A DNA stretch of 64,000 nucleotides. Origin: SAR86 cluster bacterium SAR86B. GTDB lineage: Bacteria; Pseudomonadota; Gammaproteobacteria; Magnimaribacterales; D2472. The translations under genes were made by a program, and so were the position numbers. The notes under the pieces are model-generated. The model saw only the letters and a program-made list of their open reading frames with translations. It was not told where the DNA came from and did not search any database. The stretch spans positions 124,001-188,000 of the forward strand of contig CAJJAC010000001.1 of the NCBI GenBank assembly GCA_905181955.1. The letters run 5' to 3'. Below are positions 10,457 to 20,092 of the stretch, piece after piece (positions within the stretch are counted from its first letter, which is position 1; each line of letters starts with the position of its first letter).

Positions 10457-11272
10457 CTAAAAGAAGGTATGTTCTTCGGCAGGGAAAATTCCAGATTTAA
10501 CTGAAATGTCATAAAGCTGTATTGCTTCTTTAATCGAACCAGCCTCACTCATAAAATCTTTAACAAATTTTGGAGGTTTCTCTAAGCATGAAATACCAAG
10601 TAAATCATGAACAACCATGATCTGACCATCAGTTTTAGCTCCAGCACCAATTCCAATAACAGGGATGTTTAATTGTGATGTTATAGATTCAGCTAGCGCA
10701 TCAGGAACGCACTCGAGAAGCAGCATTGCAGCTCCAGCAGACTCCAAAGCCTTAGCCTCCGCAATCATTAAATCATGCTTATCGGTGTCTCTACCTTGGA
10801 CAAAATATCCACCAATTCTATTTATAGCTTGAGGAGTTAAGCCTATGTGAGCGCAAACAGGTATTCCTCGTTCAGCTAAAGTATTAGCCATTTTACATAT
10901 CCACTCACCACCTTCAATTTTTATTGAGTGGGCACCACTTTGCATTAATTTTGTTGCATTCTCAAAGCCAAGATCGTCTGTGGAATAACTCATAAATGGC
11001 ATATCAGCCATTATATGAGAGCTTTTATTACCTTTCACAACACACTCAAGATGGTAAATTAATTGATCCATGGTTACTGGCAAGGTGCTGTCGTGACCTT
11101 GCACAACCATACCCAAGCTATCTCCAACTAGTATTACATCAATACCTGCATCACTAATAACTGATGCCATGGTCGATTCATAAGCCGTTAAACATGTAAA
11201 CTTCTTTGATTCACTTTTTAGTTTATTTAAGCTGGCTATTGTTGTTAAAGATTTATTATTTTGAGATGACAT
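10457..11272 (-). CDS. panB: 3-methyl-2-oxobutanoate hydroxymethyltransferase
   Basis: TAYESTMASVISDAGIDVILVGDSLGMVVQG, VCAHIGLTPQ, GIGAG. Confidence 0.96.
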   Translation of the reverse strand: MSSQNNKSLTTIASLNKLKSESKKFTCLTAYESTMASVISDAGIDVILVGDSLGMVVQGHDSTLPVTMDQLIYHLECVVKGNKSSHIMADMPFMSYSTDDLGFENATKLMQSGAHSIKIEGGEWICKMANTLAERGIPVCAHIGLTPQAINRIGGYFVQGRDTDKHDLMIAEAKALESAGAAMLLLECVPDALAESITSQLNIPVIGIGAGAKTDGQIMVVHDLLGISCLEKPPKFVKDFMSEAGSIKEAIQLYDISVKSGIFPAEEHTFF

Positions 11273-11275
11273 AAT

Positions 11276-12508
11276 TTAAGTTTTAATTAAAAGTTCAATA
11301 GATTTTATAATTTGTTTAGCAATTTTAAGTTTTGAAGTCTTAGAGAGTTTTATTACATCATCATTGGTAATAAGATGAACCTCATTATCATTCGAATCAA
11401 AGCCTATTTCTTTATTCAAAACATCATTACAAATAATCATATCTAAATTCTTTTTTAAAAGTTTAATTTTTGCATTTTCAATGACATTATCTGTTTCTGC
11501 ACTAAATCCTATGACTAGTTTATCCGTCATATGATCAGAAGCATATTGTAAAATATCTGGATTTTTGATTAGTTTTAAAGATATTTCCTCATCATCCGTT
11601 TTCTTAATTTTTAATTTTTCAAAAATAACAGGCTTATAGTCAGCAACTGCTGCACAGCCAATAAAAATATCAATTTGATCAGTTAAAGCTTTTACCTCTG
11701 CAAGCATTTCATCAGCAGTATTTATATTAATTAATTTAATCCCATTAAAAGGAATAATATTTACTGGTCCACTAACTAAACTAACATCAGCGCCTGCAAG
11801 ATATGCTGCTTCGGCAAGAGCATAGCCCATTTTTCCAGAGCTCTTGTTTGTTAGATATCTAACTGGATCGATAGCTTCCTTGGTAGGACCTGCTGTAATG
11901 AGAATTTTTTTTCCATTTAATAAAGAAGAAGTAAATGATTCAGCTATTTTTGAAGCAATAAAATCAGGTTCTGACATTCTACCTTCACCTATATCACCAC
12001 ATGCCTGCTCACCACTATCAGGACCAATAAATAAAACATCTTTTGATTTAAGTGTCGCTAGGTTCATTTGAGTAACTTTATCTTCCCACATTTTTACATT
12101 CATAGCAGGTGCTATAAAAAGCTGCGCATCAGAGGCAAGAATAACCGCACTCATCAAGTCATTAGCCCTTCCTTGTGCCAATCTAGACATGGATTCAGCA
12201 GTACATGGTGCAATTAAAATAACATCTGCCCATTTAGCTAACTCTATATGACCCATACCAAGCTCAGCCTCCTCATCAAGAAGTGAGTAATGCACTTGGT
12301 TTCCTGAAACAGCTTGAAGCGTTAAAGGTGTTACAAATTCTTGAGCAGACTTCGTCATGATAATTCTTACTTCAGCTAAATTCTTTTTAAATAAGCGTGT
12401 AAGTTCAGCGGTTTTATATGCAGCTATTCCGCCTGTAACACAAAGTAGAATTTTTTTATTTGAAAGCCTAATCATATTTATTGCTAAAAATAGCTTATAG
12501 ATATGCAA
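11276..12508 (-). CDS. coaBC: bifunctional phosphopantothenoylcysteine decarboxylase / phosphopantothenate-cysteine ligase
   Basis: GGIAAYKTAEL, PAMNVKMW, ITAGPTKEAIDPVRYLTNKSSGKMGYALA; probable start at internal Met near 12475. Confidence 0.95.
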   Translation of the reverse strand: MHIYKLFLAINMIRLSNKKILLCVTGGIAAYKTAELTRLFKKNLAEVRIIMTKSAQEFVTPLTLQAVSGNQVHYSLLDEEAELGMGHIELAKWADVILIAPCTAESMSRLAQGRANDLMSAVILASDAQLFIAPAMNVKMWEDKVTQMNLATLKSKDVLFIGPDSGEQACGDIGEGRMSEPDFIASKIAESFTSSLLNGKKILITAGPTKEAIDPVRYLTNKSSGKMGYALAEAAYLAGADVSLVSGPVNIIPFNGIKLININTADEMLAEVKALTDQIDIFIGCAAVADYKPVIFEKLKIKKTDDEEISLKLIKNPDILQYASDHMTDKLVIGFSAETDNVIENAKIKLLKKNLDMIICNDVLNKEIGFDSNDNEVHLITNDDVIKLSKTSKLKIAKQIIKSIELLIKT

Positions 12509-12659
12509 TCATAGACTTTTTAAGATGAATATCAATTTCTATGAGGGCTTTAAGGCTTTGCAATAAATATTTTTGTTCTTAAGGGGTTATTTTTCAGTCT
12601 ATATATTAAAAAACTAAAATTAAAATACTATTTTTATAAATGACTTCCGTGGATTGAAA

Positions 12660-13613
12660 TTAAGAAATAATTCCCACAAACCTAGTTATGATCCAGTAAA
12701 AACCCATACCGCCAAGTGCATAAGATCCTATTAATGCAGATTGATTATAAAAATTATATTTGTGAGCTAGCCATATAAAAAATCCAAAGAAGGGAATAAG
12801 GGCAAGCTGCCCTGCCTCAATACCTAAATTAAAGAATAGTAATGATAAAAGCATCTGATCATTAGCTATACCTATATCACTTAGTGCGCTTGCAAATCCA
12901 AGGCCGTGTAAAAGCCCGAAGCAAAAGGCCATTATCCATGGTGTTTTTTTAAGTTTATATGAATCATTAATCTCTAATGCTAAGTAAACAATAGTTAATG
13001 CTATCAAAACCTCAACTGTAGCTTGAGGCAATGAAATAATATCAAAAACGGATAATCCTAAAGTAATGCTATGCGCAATAGTAAAAGCGGTAATTGTTTT
13101 AATGACGTTAAGTAAACCTGTAACTAAAAATAACAACCCTAAAATAAATAATATGTGATCAATACCGCTAAAGAGGTGATCAATTCCTAGCGTAAAATAA
13201 GTAGTCGGATAATTTTGAGCCTGTATAGGTATAAGTATTATTGATGATTTTAAATTCATTAATCCCTCAAAAATATCATCATTTAAAAAATTAATTGTAA
13301 TTAAAGCATCAGTTAAAACACTCAGATTTATAACTTCAATAGAATGACCTTTTAAAGATGAATCACAGTTAAGTATAATTTTTTCAATTAAGTACTTTCC
13401 TTGGGGATACGGCGATTGAGCTTCAACAGAACAGTGTTCAGGAAATATAATTTCTGCTCTTTGGCCTATATTTTTTAATGGATACATCCATTTTGCATCA
13501 TAGCTATGTTCAGCAGTAGTATTTGCATCTATGACTAAGTGAGCTGGATTAAACTCGTGAGATTCTATATCAATGACAAAAAATAAGAATAAATAAACAA
13601 AGAGTTTAGTCAT
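12660..13613 (-). CDS. HupE/UreJ-like membrane protein
   Basis: FTLGIDHLFSGIDHILFILGLLFL, FGLLHGLGFASAL, FNLGIEAGQLA: HupE/UreJ_2-type motifs. Confidence 0.85.
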   Translation of the reverse strand: MTKLFVYLFLFFVIDIESHEFNPAHLVIDANTTAEHSYDAKWMYPLKNIGQRAEIIFPEHCSVEAQSPYPQGKYLIEKIILNCDSSLKGHSIEVINLSVLTDALITINFLNDDIFEGLMNLKSSIILIPIQAQNYPTTYFTLGIDHLFSGIDHILFILGLLFLVTGLLNVIKTITAFTIAHSITLGLSVFDIISLPQATVEVLIALTIVYLALEINDSYKLKKTPWIMAFCFGLLHGLGFASALSDIGIANDQMLLSLLFFNLGIEAGQLALIPFFGFFIWLAHKYNFYNQSALIGSYALGGMGFYWIITRFVGIIS

Positions 13614-14413
13614 TAAAATTCTAAATCAGGATTAATAATAATTTTATATTCAGATTTTATTTGATCAATATAAGTCGTTACTGCAGATTCTTTTTGGGCA
13701 GCCAACAAATCAACCTCAACTTGATTAAGCACTTCGGTAATTAAAGGAAAATATCCCGGCTTTGAATCTTTTAAAAGAACTATATGATGACCAAACGAAC
13801 TTTTAAAGGGACCTGACCATTGATCTAGAGAAATCTCGTTAAAATTAGAACTAAAAAATTTTCCAAAATTTCTTGATATTTCATCTTTAGTTTTATCAAT
13901 AAAGTTTTTACCTAGAAAAAATGGGTCCGACTTGATCTTACTGCTTGAGCTTAAGATTAATTTAATTGCTGCATTTGATCTGGCTTTAGAATTATTTTCA
14001 GCTGAAAAGTAATAATGCGTAAAACTAAAAGTTGGCTGAATATAGTAGTTATTCTTATTAAGTTCATAAAAATTTATAAGAGCTTCATTGCTTGGTTTAT
14101 CAGTGAGCGTTTCTTGTTTTAAAAAAGTGATCTTTTGAGCTAATCTTCTTTTAATTATTCTATCCTCTTTATCTAAACCTAGTAACAAAGCCTCTCTGTA
14201 TAGAATCTCTTCTTCTATTAAATTATTAATAATTCTAGCTATTTCATCTTCAGTTGGATTTCTACCAACTTGGGATTTCCATGCGCTTATAAGACTTGTA
14301 ATCTCTTGATCAGAGATGTAAATATTTTTAGCATTATCATCAGGATTTAACCCAATATCAATAAGATATACTAGTAACCCAATGCTAAAGAATATAAATA
14401 TTTTGGCTTTCAA
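13613..14413 (-). CDS. parvulin-type peptidyl-prolyl cis-trans isomerase, membrane-anchored
   Basis: N-terminal TM helix, SurA/PpiC-like arrangement, GPFKSSFGHHIVLL. Confidence 0.75.
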   Translation of the reverse strand: MKAKIFIFFSIGLLVYLIDIGLNPDDNAKNIYISDQEITSLISAWKSQVGRNPTEDEIARIINNLIEEEILYREALLLGLDKEDRIIKRRLAQKITFLKQETLTDKPSNEALINFYELNKNNYYIQPTFSFTHYYFSAENNSKARSNAAIKLILSSSSKIKSDPFFLGKNFIDKTKDEISRNFGKFFSSNFNEISLDQWSGPFKSSFGHHIVLLKDSKPGYFPLITEVLNQVEVDLLAAQKESAVTTYIDQIKSEYKIIINPDLEF

Positions 14414-14442
14414 TTTTGATAAAAAATTAAGTAAAAATTGAC

Positions 14443-16599
14443 TTAACTATCTCCAATTGCTATTGATCCACCAAGAGGAATTACTGTAATGTCAGATGCA
14501 GCTGGTACATACCAAATAGGAGATGACCATGCTCTCTCTTGAATAGTTTCATGAAGATCTTCTCTGGGCTTAAAGCCAGCCTTGATTGCATCCCATGTAG
14601 ACCATCTGCACGTTGGATTCTCTAAAACTCTCACATAGTAAAAGGACTTAGCGCTTGAATCAAAATCAGGATCATTCCAAACTGTTTTTAATTCCGATGC
14701 TCCTGCGTCTTGACTAATAGAGCAATCATTAATATTGACTCTAGCGCCATTATCAGGACATCTATTGGAAATTGGATCAACGCTCATACCATCAGAGCAT
14801 GCAACATCATAGACTTCCTCATGAGGTGTGCCGCTATTCATATCAATCCATCCTTTTATAATTTGAATTCTTTGCAACGCAGCTCCGTTCTTATCTCTTT
14901 GTGCCCAAACAAGGAAGTCAGGAGCTTTATTGCCCTCATTCATTAAGTCTGATCCCATAGTGACACCTTTAGCATAAGCTTCACTTACCAATGAGTCAGC
15001 ATTTAGATCAATTGAAGATAAGTCATAACCTGCAAAGAAACGAACCGCTATTCTAGATCCGGTTGTTGCAAAGGTCTCTTTTCGTTTGAAAGCTTTAAAA
15101 ATTGAATCACGAGTATTTTCCTCAGCCCAGGCTCCTGCTAATCCTGAGGCTCCCCACTGTGTAAAACCAGTATTGGCATAACTGCCCTGATCTAATTCAA
15201 CTGTGCTTACAGGCTGGTTAAATGCGCTCATGTATTCTTCTAATAATTTACCCTGCGCTTGATTAAGTGGAACACTTCCTCGATTTGAAGGTCTGCCATC
15301 TAGCAGACCAACTTTAGACCAATAATTTGATTCATCAAATGATCCGGCTCCTGTATGTGTATCAGTTGAACCAATTAAGCCAAATTTATATGGATTTCCT
15401 TGTTTAGTAAAATCTAAAGTTAAACCATCTTGATACGCTTGTCTTACGTATGAACCAGAAGGCTTGCTGTATGTTGGAGGTCGACTACCTACTCTTTTGT
15501 CCATAATCTCAAAATCTGCCCATTCGTCATCTGGTGATAACAATGGATGAGTATCTGACGTTCCTTTAACCTGAGTAATTTCAACGATTGGCTCATTTCT
15601 CATTCTTTTTTCAGCATATGCTCTATTTATAGCATTACCTTTAAATGTTTCCATTTCAAACATCTGACCATTTGAACCATTACTATTATGAGGCATTGAG
15701 ATTGTATCTATACCTTTATCTCTTAATCCATCCTGCCAGGTCCATAAATCCTCTGGATTTAAAGAATCAATTCTTGTCCAAGGTCTTATTGAGGCTATTG
15801 ATGAATTAAAAATAACATTTCTATGAAGATTACCGCCTTCTGTATCTGTGGAGGTTGTAAATTCATAACCTATAAAGGCTGTAAAGTGACCAGGATCATT
15901 GTGCTCATTAGCTGATCTAGCAATATCTGACCAAGCTGATTTATGAATATCATAATCAAATGAATTTAATGCTCTTTGGGTATTTTTAGTAAACCATGCC
16001 TTTAAGGTATCTGGATGCCACCATGGATTTGGTTGAATTATTGCATTAGCTAAAACTGAACTAAATATATTAGATCTTTCAGCAGCTGATTCAACATTAA
16101 GATTTTCAGGCCTATTAAGATTGTTAAATGGTTTAGCAAAATCTTCTTGTGAGATATCTGTAGAAGTATCGGCATAGGCTTGGATCATTCCCATATAAAA
16201 ACCATGGTCAGTTACAGAATAAAAATCTAAGGGTTCGCGTAGTTTCATCTCATAACCTAAAGGATGAGAGATTCCTTGGCCTTTAGCATAATTATAGGCA
16301 TCATCAGGTGAAGCAGTTACACCAAATACATATGCATCAAAAGAATATTTCGTATGGACATGAACGTCACCAAAATAAGCATTTCTCTCTGGATTGACTG
16401 CAGGCATAGCTTTGCTTGATGCCGGCTTATCAACTGAGTAATCAACTAACTGTAATGCAGAATCTGATTGAGTTTTCTTAAATAAATTTAATATAGGTCG
16501 TGAGTCATAGACATCAACAAATATTAAACCTAAAACTATAATAAAAATTAAAGGTGTTCCAATTAAAATTTTTCTTATATATGTATTTTTTTTCATCAT
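14443..16599 (-). CDS. DUF3604 domain protein (PHP-like putative metal-dependent hydrolase)
   Basis: RNAYFGDVHVHTKYSFDAY, VTDHGFYMG, STDTHTGAG motifs; N-terminal signal/TM. Confidence 0.88.
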   Translation of the reverse strand: MMKKNTYIRKILIGTPLIFIIVLGLIFVDVYDSRPILNLFKKTQSDSALQLVDYSVDKPASSKAMPAVNPERNAYFGDVHVHTKYSFDAYVFGVTASPDDAYNYAKGQGISHPLGYEMKLREPLDFYSVTDHGFYMGMIQAYADTSTDISQEDFAKPFNNLNRPENLNVESAAERSNIFSSVLANAIIQPNPWWHPDTLKAWFTKNTQRALNSFDYDIHKSAWSDIARSANEHNDPGHFTAFIGYEFTTSTDTEGGNLHRNVIFNSSIASIRPWTRIDSLNPEDLWTWQDGLRDKGIDTISMPHNSNGSNGQMFEMETFKGNAINRAYAEKRMRNEPIVEITQVKGTSDTHPLLSPDDEWADFEIMDKRVGSRPPTYSKPSGSYVRQAYQDGLTLDFTKQGNPYKFGLIGSTDTHTGAGSFDESNYWSKVGLLDGRPSNRGSVPLNQAQGKLLEEYMSAFNQPVSTVELDQGSYANTGFTQWGASGLAGAWAEENTRDSIFKAFKRKETFATTGSRIAVRFFAGYDLSSIDLNADSLVSEAYAKGVTMGSDLMNEGNKAPDFLVWAQRDKNGAALQRIQIIKGWIDMNSGTPHEEVYDVACSDGMSVDPISNRCPDNGARVNINDCSISQDAGASELKTVWNDPDFDSSAKSFYYVRVLENPTCRWSTWDAIKAGFKPREDLHETIQERAWSSPIWYVPAASDITVIPLGGSIAIGDS

Positions 16600-16664
16600 A
16601 TTTCCTATAATTTATTAAATTCTATCATCTCAAGATAAATTGTCATAGAGTATGTCAATTTATT

Positions 16665-18347
16665 TTATATTGCCCAGTCAGACTTAATTAAATCTGAAGC
16701 TTTTTCACCAATCATAATCGTTGGTGCATTGGTATTTCCACCAACTAGAGTTGGCATAATTGATGCATCAACAACTCTTAAATTTGAGATTTTATGAACC
16801 TTAAGTTCATTATTAACAACACTCATTTCATCACTTCCCATCTTGCAAGTACCAACTGGATGATAAACAGTATCAGCTTCTTCTCGTATTGCTTGTTCTA
16901 TATCAGCATCATCATTAATATCAATAGGCCTAGAGGCATCTTCTTGTATATATTTTTTAAAGGGTTCTGCATTAAGAACTTTCATCATAATCTTATAACC
17001 ATCAATCATATCTCTCATATCGTCTGGATGACTTAAAAATTTAGGATCTATAAGAGGATCAGCAAAAGGATCAGCAGATTCGAGTGTAACCTCACCTCTC
17101 GATTTAGGCCTTAATAAGCATGAATGGCAACTCAAACCAGTCCCCCACACAGGAGTTCTTCCATGATCGACCACCATAGCAGGAGCATAATGAAATTGAA
17201 TATTTGGAGCTTCTAATTCATCATTAGTTTTAATAAAGGCCCCCGCCTCTGCAACAGTTGAAGTAAATACTCCAGTTCTCATTATTAAGTATTTTATAAT
17301 TTCTAAAGGATATTTAAAAAAGATTGTCTTTAAATTAAATCCTATTAAATTCATTGAGTTATATTTATGAACTGTAAGATAATCAATGTGATCCTGCAGA
17401 TTCTTTCCTACTCCAGGAAGATCAACTAAATGATCAATGCCGTGTCTAGTAATTTCATTAGCTGGGCCAACACCAGATCGTAATAATATTTGAGGAGATC
17501 CGAAAGCTCCTGAGGAAAGAATAACTTCTTTAGTAGCATGAAAAATAAAGGTATTATTGTCTTTATCTATACATTCAACGCCTTTAGCTGAATTGTCTTC
17601 AATAAGAATTTTGTTTACATGAGTATCTGTTAGTACAGTTAAATTTTCTCTTTTAAGTGCAGGTACAAGATAAGCTTTAGCCGCGCTACATCTTTTTCCG
17701 TTAATTTGTGTAGTTTGGTAGTAACCAAACCCCTCTTGATCCTCTCCATTAAAATCATCATTGTAGTTATATAAAGCTGAACCAGCTTCAACAAAAGATT
17801 CACATGATTCAGGTTGATGTCTAATTTTAGTAACATTTAAAGGACCATTTTGACCATGGTATTCATTATCATGCTCTTCGTTGTGTTCCGCCTTGATAAA
17901 GTAAGGTAGAACCTCATCATATGACCAGCCTTCATTACCAATTTCAGACCAATGATCATAATCCCAACGATGCCCTCTTACATAAAGCATTGCGTTAATA
18001 GAGCTTGAACCACCAAGAGTTTTACCTCTAGGCTGATAACCTTTTCTGTGATCAAGAGTCTCATTAGCCATCTTATGAACACCGCCAGCTGAATCAACAG
18101 CTACTGAAGCAGGCTCAGTGACAGTCACTTTCTCAAATTCTTTTTGAGGAACTGTATCGTATGCCCAGCTATATTTACTTTTATCACCAAGAAATGCAAA
18201 ACCAAGCGGTACATGTAATCTAGGATCACTATCTTTTGATCCAGCTTCAATTAAACACACTGAAACATCTGGATTAGCGCTTAGCCTATTTGCTAAAACA
18301 CAGCCAGCAGATCCAGCACCTAAAATTATAAAATCAAATTTATCCAT
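16665..18347 (-). CDS. GMC family FAD oxidoreductase (choline/alcohol dehydrogenase-like)
   Basis: FIILGAGSAGCVLANRLS, GGSSSINAMLYVRGH, YHPVGTCKMG, RVVDASIMPTLVGGNTNAPTIMIGEK. Confidence 0.93.
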   Translation of the reverse strand: MDKFDFIILGAGSAGCVLANRLSANPDVSVCLIEAGSKDSDPRLHVPLGFAFLGDKSKYSWAYDTVPQKEFEKVTVTEPASVAVDSAGGVHKMANETLDHRKGYQPRGKTLGGSSSINAMLYVRGHRWDYDHWSEIGNEGWSYDEVLPYFIKAEHNEEHDNEYHGQNGPLNVTKIRHQPESCESFVEAGSALYNYNDDFNGEDQEGFGYYQTTQINGKRCSAAKAYLVPALKRENLTVLTDTHVNKILIEDNSAKGVECIDKDNNTFIFHATKEVILSSGAFGSPQILLRSGVGPANEITRHGIDHLVDLPGVGKNLQDHIDYLTVHKYNSMNLIGFNLKTIFFKYPLEIIKYLIMRTGVFTSTVAEAGAFIKTNDELEAPNIQFHYAPAMVVDHGRTPVWGTGLSCHSCLLRPKSRGEVTLESADPFADPLIDPKFLSHPDDMRDMIDGYKIMMKVLNAEPFKKYIQEDASRPIDINDDADIEQAIREEADTVYHPVGTCKMGSDEMSVVNNELKVHKISNLRVVDASIMPTLVGGNTNAPTIMIGEKASDLIKSDWAI

Positions 18348-18436
18348 ATATCCCCCAATAATATGTAACCCAATTATTTTAATCTAGATATGATGATAAG
18401 TTATATAATTTGTTAAATAAATAGTTTGATATTTTT

Positions 18437-18513
18437 GCGCCTGTAGCTCAGTTGGATAGAGTACTTGGCTTCGAACCAAGGGGTCGGGAGTTCGAATCTT
18501 CCCGGGCGCGCCA
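18437..18513 (+). tRNA. tRNA-Arg (anticodon TCG), CCA encoded
   Basis: gcgcctgtagctcagttggatagag...acttgg-cttcgaa-ccaagg...ggttcgaatc-like T arm (agttcgaatct)...cgggcgc-g-cca; acceptor, D, anticodon and T arms fold. Confidence 0.96.
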
Positions 18514-18514
18514 G

Positions 18515-19963
18515 CTATTTAGGATTATAAAAACGTAGCGCTGAATCTTTCAATCTCCAAATCCTGACATAAAAAATATCTAAAATATAATTTTGATAAT
18601 TTCTCCAAGGAGCTTTTTTACCTTGTTGAGGTAGTCTATCTAAAGCTCTCTGAACATAGCCAGAGGAGAAATCTATATAGTTATCCTCAGCTTCTGCACT
18701 AGGATCTTCTTGAGCCATACAGGCAGATACACCCTCTTTATCCATCTGATTAATAAGTCTACATACGTATTCTGCTGTAAGATCAGCTCGCAGAGTCCAA
18801 GACGCGTTTACATAACCAAAAGAGAAGGCTAAATTTGGAACCCCGCCTAACATCATTCCTTTATAGGCTAAATGATTATGAGGTTCTACTTTTCTGCCAT
18901 CAATATTAATAGCTATATCACCCAATACATTCAATTCAATGCCTGTAGCTGTTATGACTATGTCAGCATGTAATTTCTTTCCAGATTTTAATAAGATTCC
19001 ATCTTCTATAAATCTGTCAATATGATCTGTTTCAACGCTAGAGGTTCCATTTTTAATAGATTTAAAAAGATCACCATCTGGCACCAAGCACATTCTTTGA
19101 TCCCATGGCTTATAGCTAGGAGTGAAATGCTTTTCTACGTCGTAATCTTCACCCAATTCTTCCTGAACCATCTCAACAATTCTGGTCTTTACTAAATCAG
19201 GATATGATCTAGCAAAATAAAACATAAAATATGTTGATAAAATGTTTTTCCACCGCGTAATAAAATAAGCTAACTTAAGAGGTAAAACTTTTTTTAGCTT
19301 TAAATTAAAAGCATCCTCTTCTGGTCTGGAGACAACAAAGCTAGGCGACCTTTGAAGCATATAAACATGCTTAGCTTTTTTAGCTAGAGCTGGAACCAAG
19401 GTAACAGCAGTAGCGCCACTTCCAATAACAATAATATTTTTATTTGTGTAATCTAGTGATTCATCCCAAAACTGAGGATGCATAATCTTTCCATTAAAAG
19501 CCTCTTGATTATCGAACTTAGGTTGGTGAGGTTTTTCATAACTGTAGTAGCCGCCACACATAAATAAAAAATTACATGTAATCTTGTTTATAGACTCGTT
19601 ATTTTCAAGAACCTCTAATTCCCATTTTGATTCAGCAGTAATCCAGTCTGCTGATATAACCTTTCGATTAAATAAGATCTTTTCTCTAATATTAAATTCA
19701 TCAGTGGTCTCATTAAGATAATTTAAGATAGCTGATCCGTCTGCAATGGACTTATCATTAATCCAAGGTTTAAACCTAAAGCCTAAAGTATGCATATCAG
19801 AATCAGATCTGATTCCTGGATATTTAAATAAATCCCAAGTACCACCGAGCTCATCCCTTCCCTCAATGATTGAAAAGGATTTTTCTTTACAGCTTTTTTG
19901 TAAATTATAGGCAGCACCAATACCAGAAATTCCAGCACCGACAATAATTACATCTTTATGCAT
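18515..19963 (-). CDS. flavin-containing monooxygenase (Baeyer-Villiger type)
   Basis: IVGAGISGIGAAYNL, GRDELGGTWDLFKYPGIRSDSDMHTLGF, VIGSGATAVTL. Confidence 0.92.
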   Translation of the reverse strand: MHKDVIIVGAGISGIGAAYNLQKSCKEKSFSIIEGRDELGGTWDLFKYPGIRSDSDMHTLGFRFKPWINDKSIADGSAILNYLNETTDEFNIREKILFNRKVISADWITAESKWELEVLENNESINKITCNFLFMCGGYYSYEKPHQPKFDNQEAFNGKIMHPQFWDESLDYTNKNIIVIGSGATAVTLVPALAKKAKHVYMLQRSPSFVVSRPEEDAFNLKLKKVLPLKLAYFITRWKNILSTYFMFYFARSYPDLVKTRIVEMVQEELGEDYDVEKHFTPSYKPWDQRMCLVPDGDLFKSIKNGTSSVETDHIDRFIEDGILLKSGKKLHADIVITATGIELNVLGDIAINIDGRKVEPHNHLAYKGMMLGGVPNLAFSFGYVNASWTLRADLTAEYVCRLINQMDKEGVSACMAQEDPSAEAEDNYIDFSSGYVQRALDRLPQQGKKAPWRNYQNYILDIFYVRIWRLKDSALRFYNPK

Positions 19964-20092
19964 TATATTTATAGTTAGAGTATGTATTTATTAAATTCAT
20001 TATTGTTAATATTATATCTTTTGTCATATTATATATGTAGGTATTATGAATAATGACACATAGGATGTCACTAGTTTTTAAGGAGATAAGCG

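Noticed and set aside
20054-20070. TGACA-N7-TGTCA near-palindrome upstream of the carboxylesterase
   Set aside because: Only 5-bp arms with mismatched flanks; single occurrence; too weak to call an operator.
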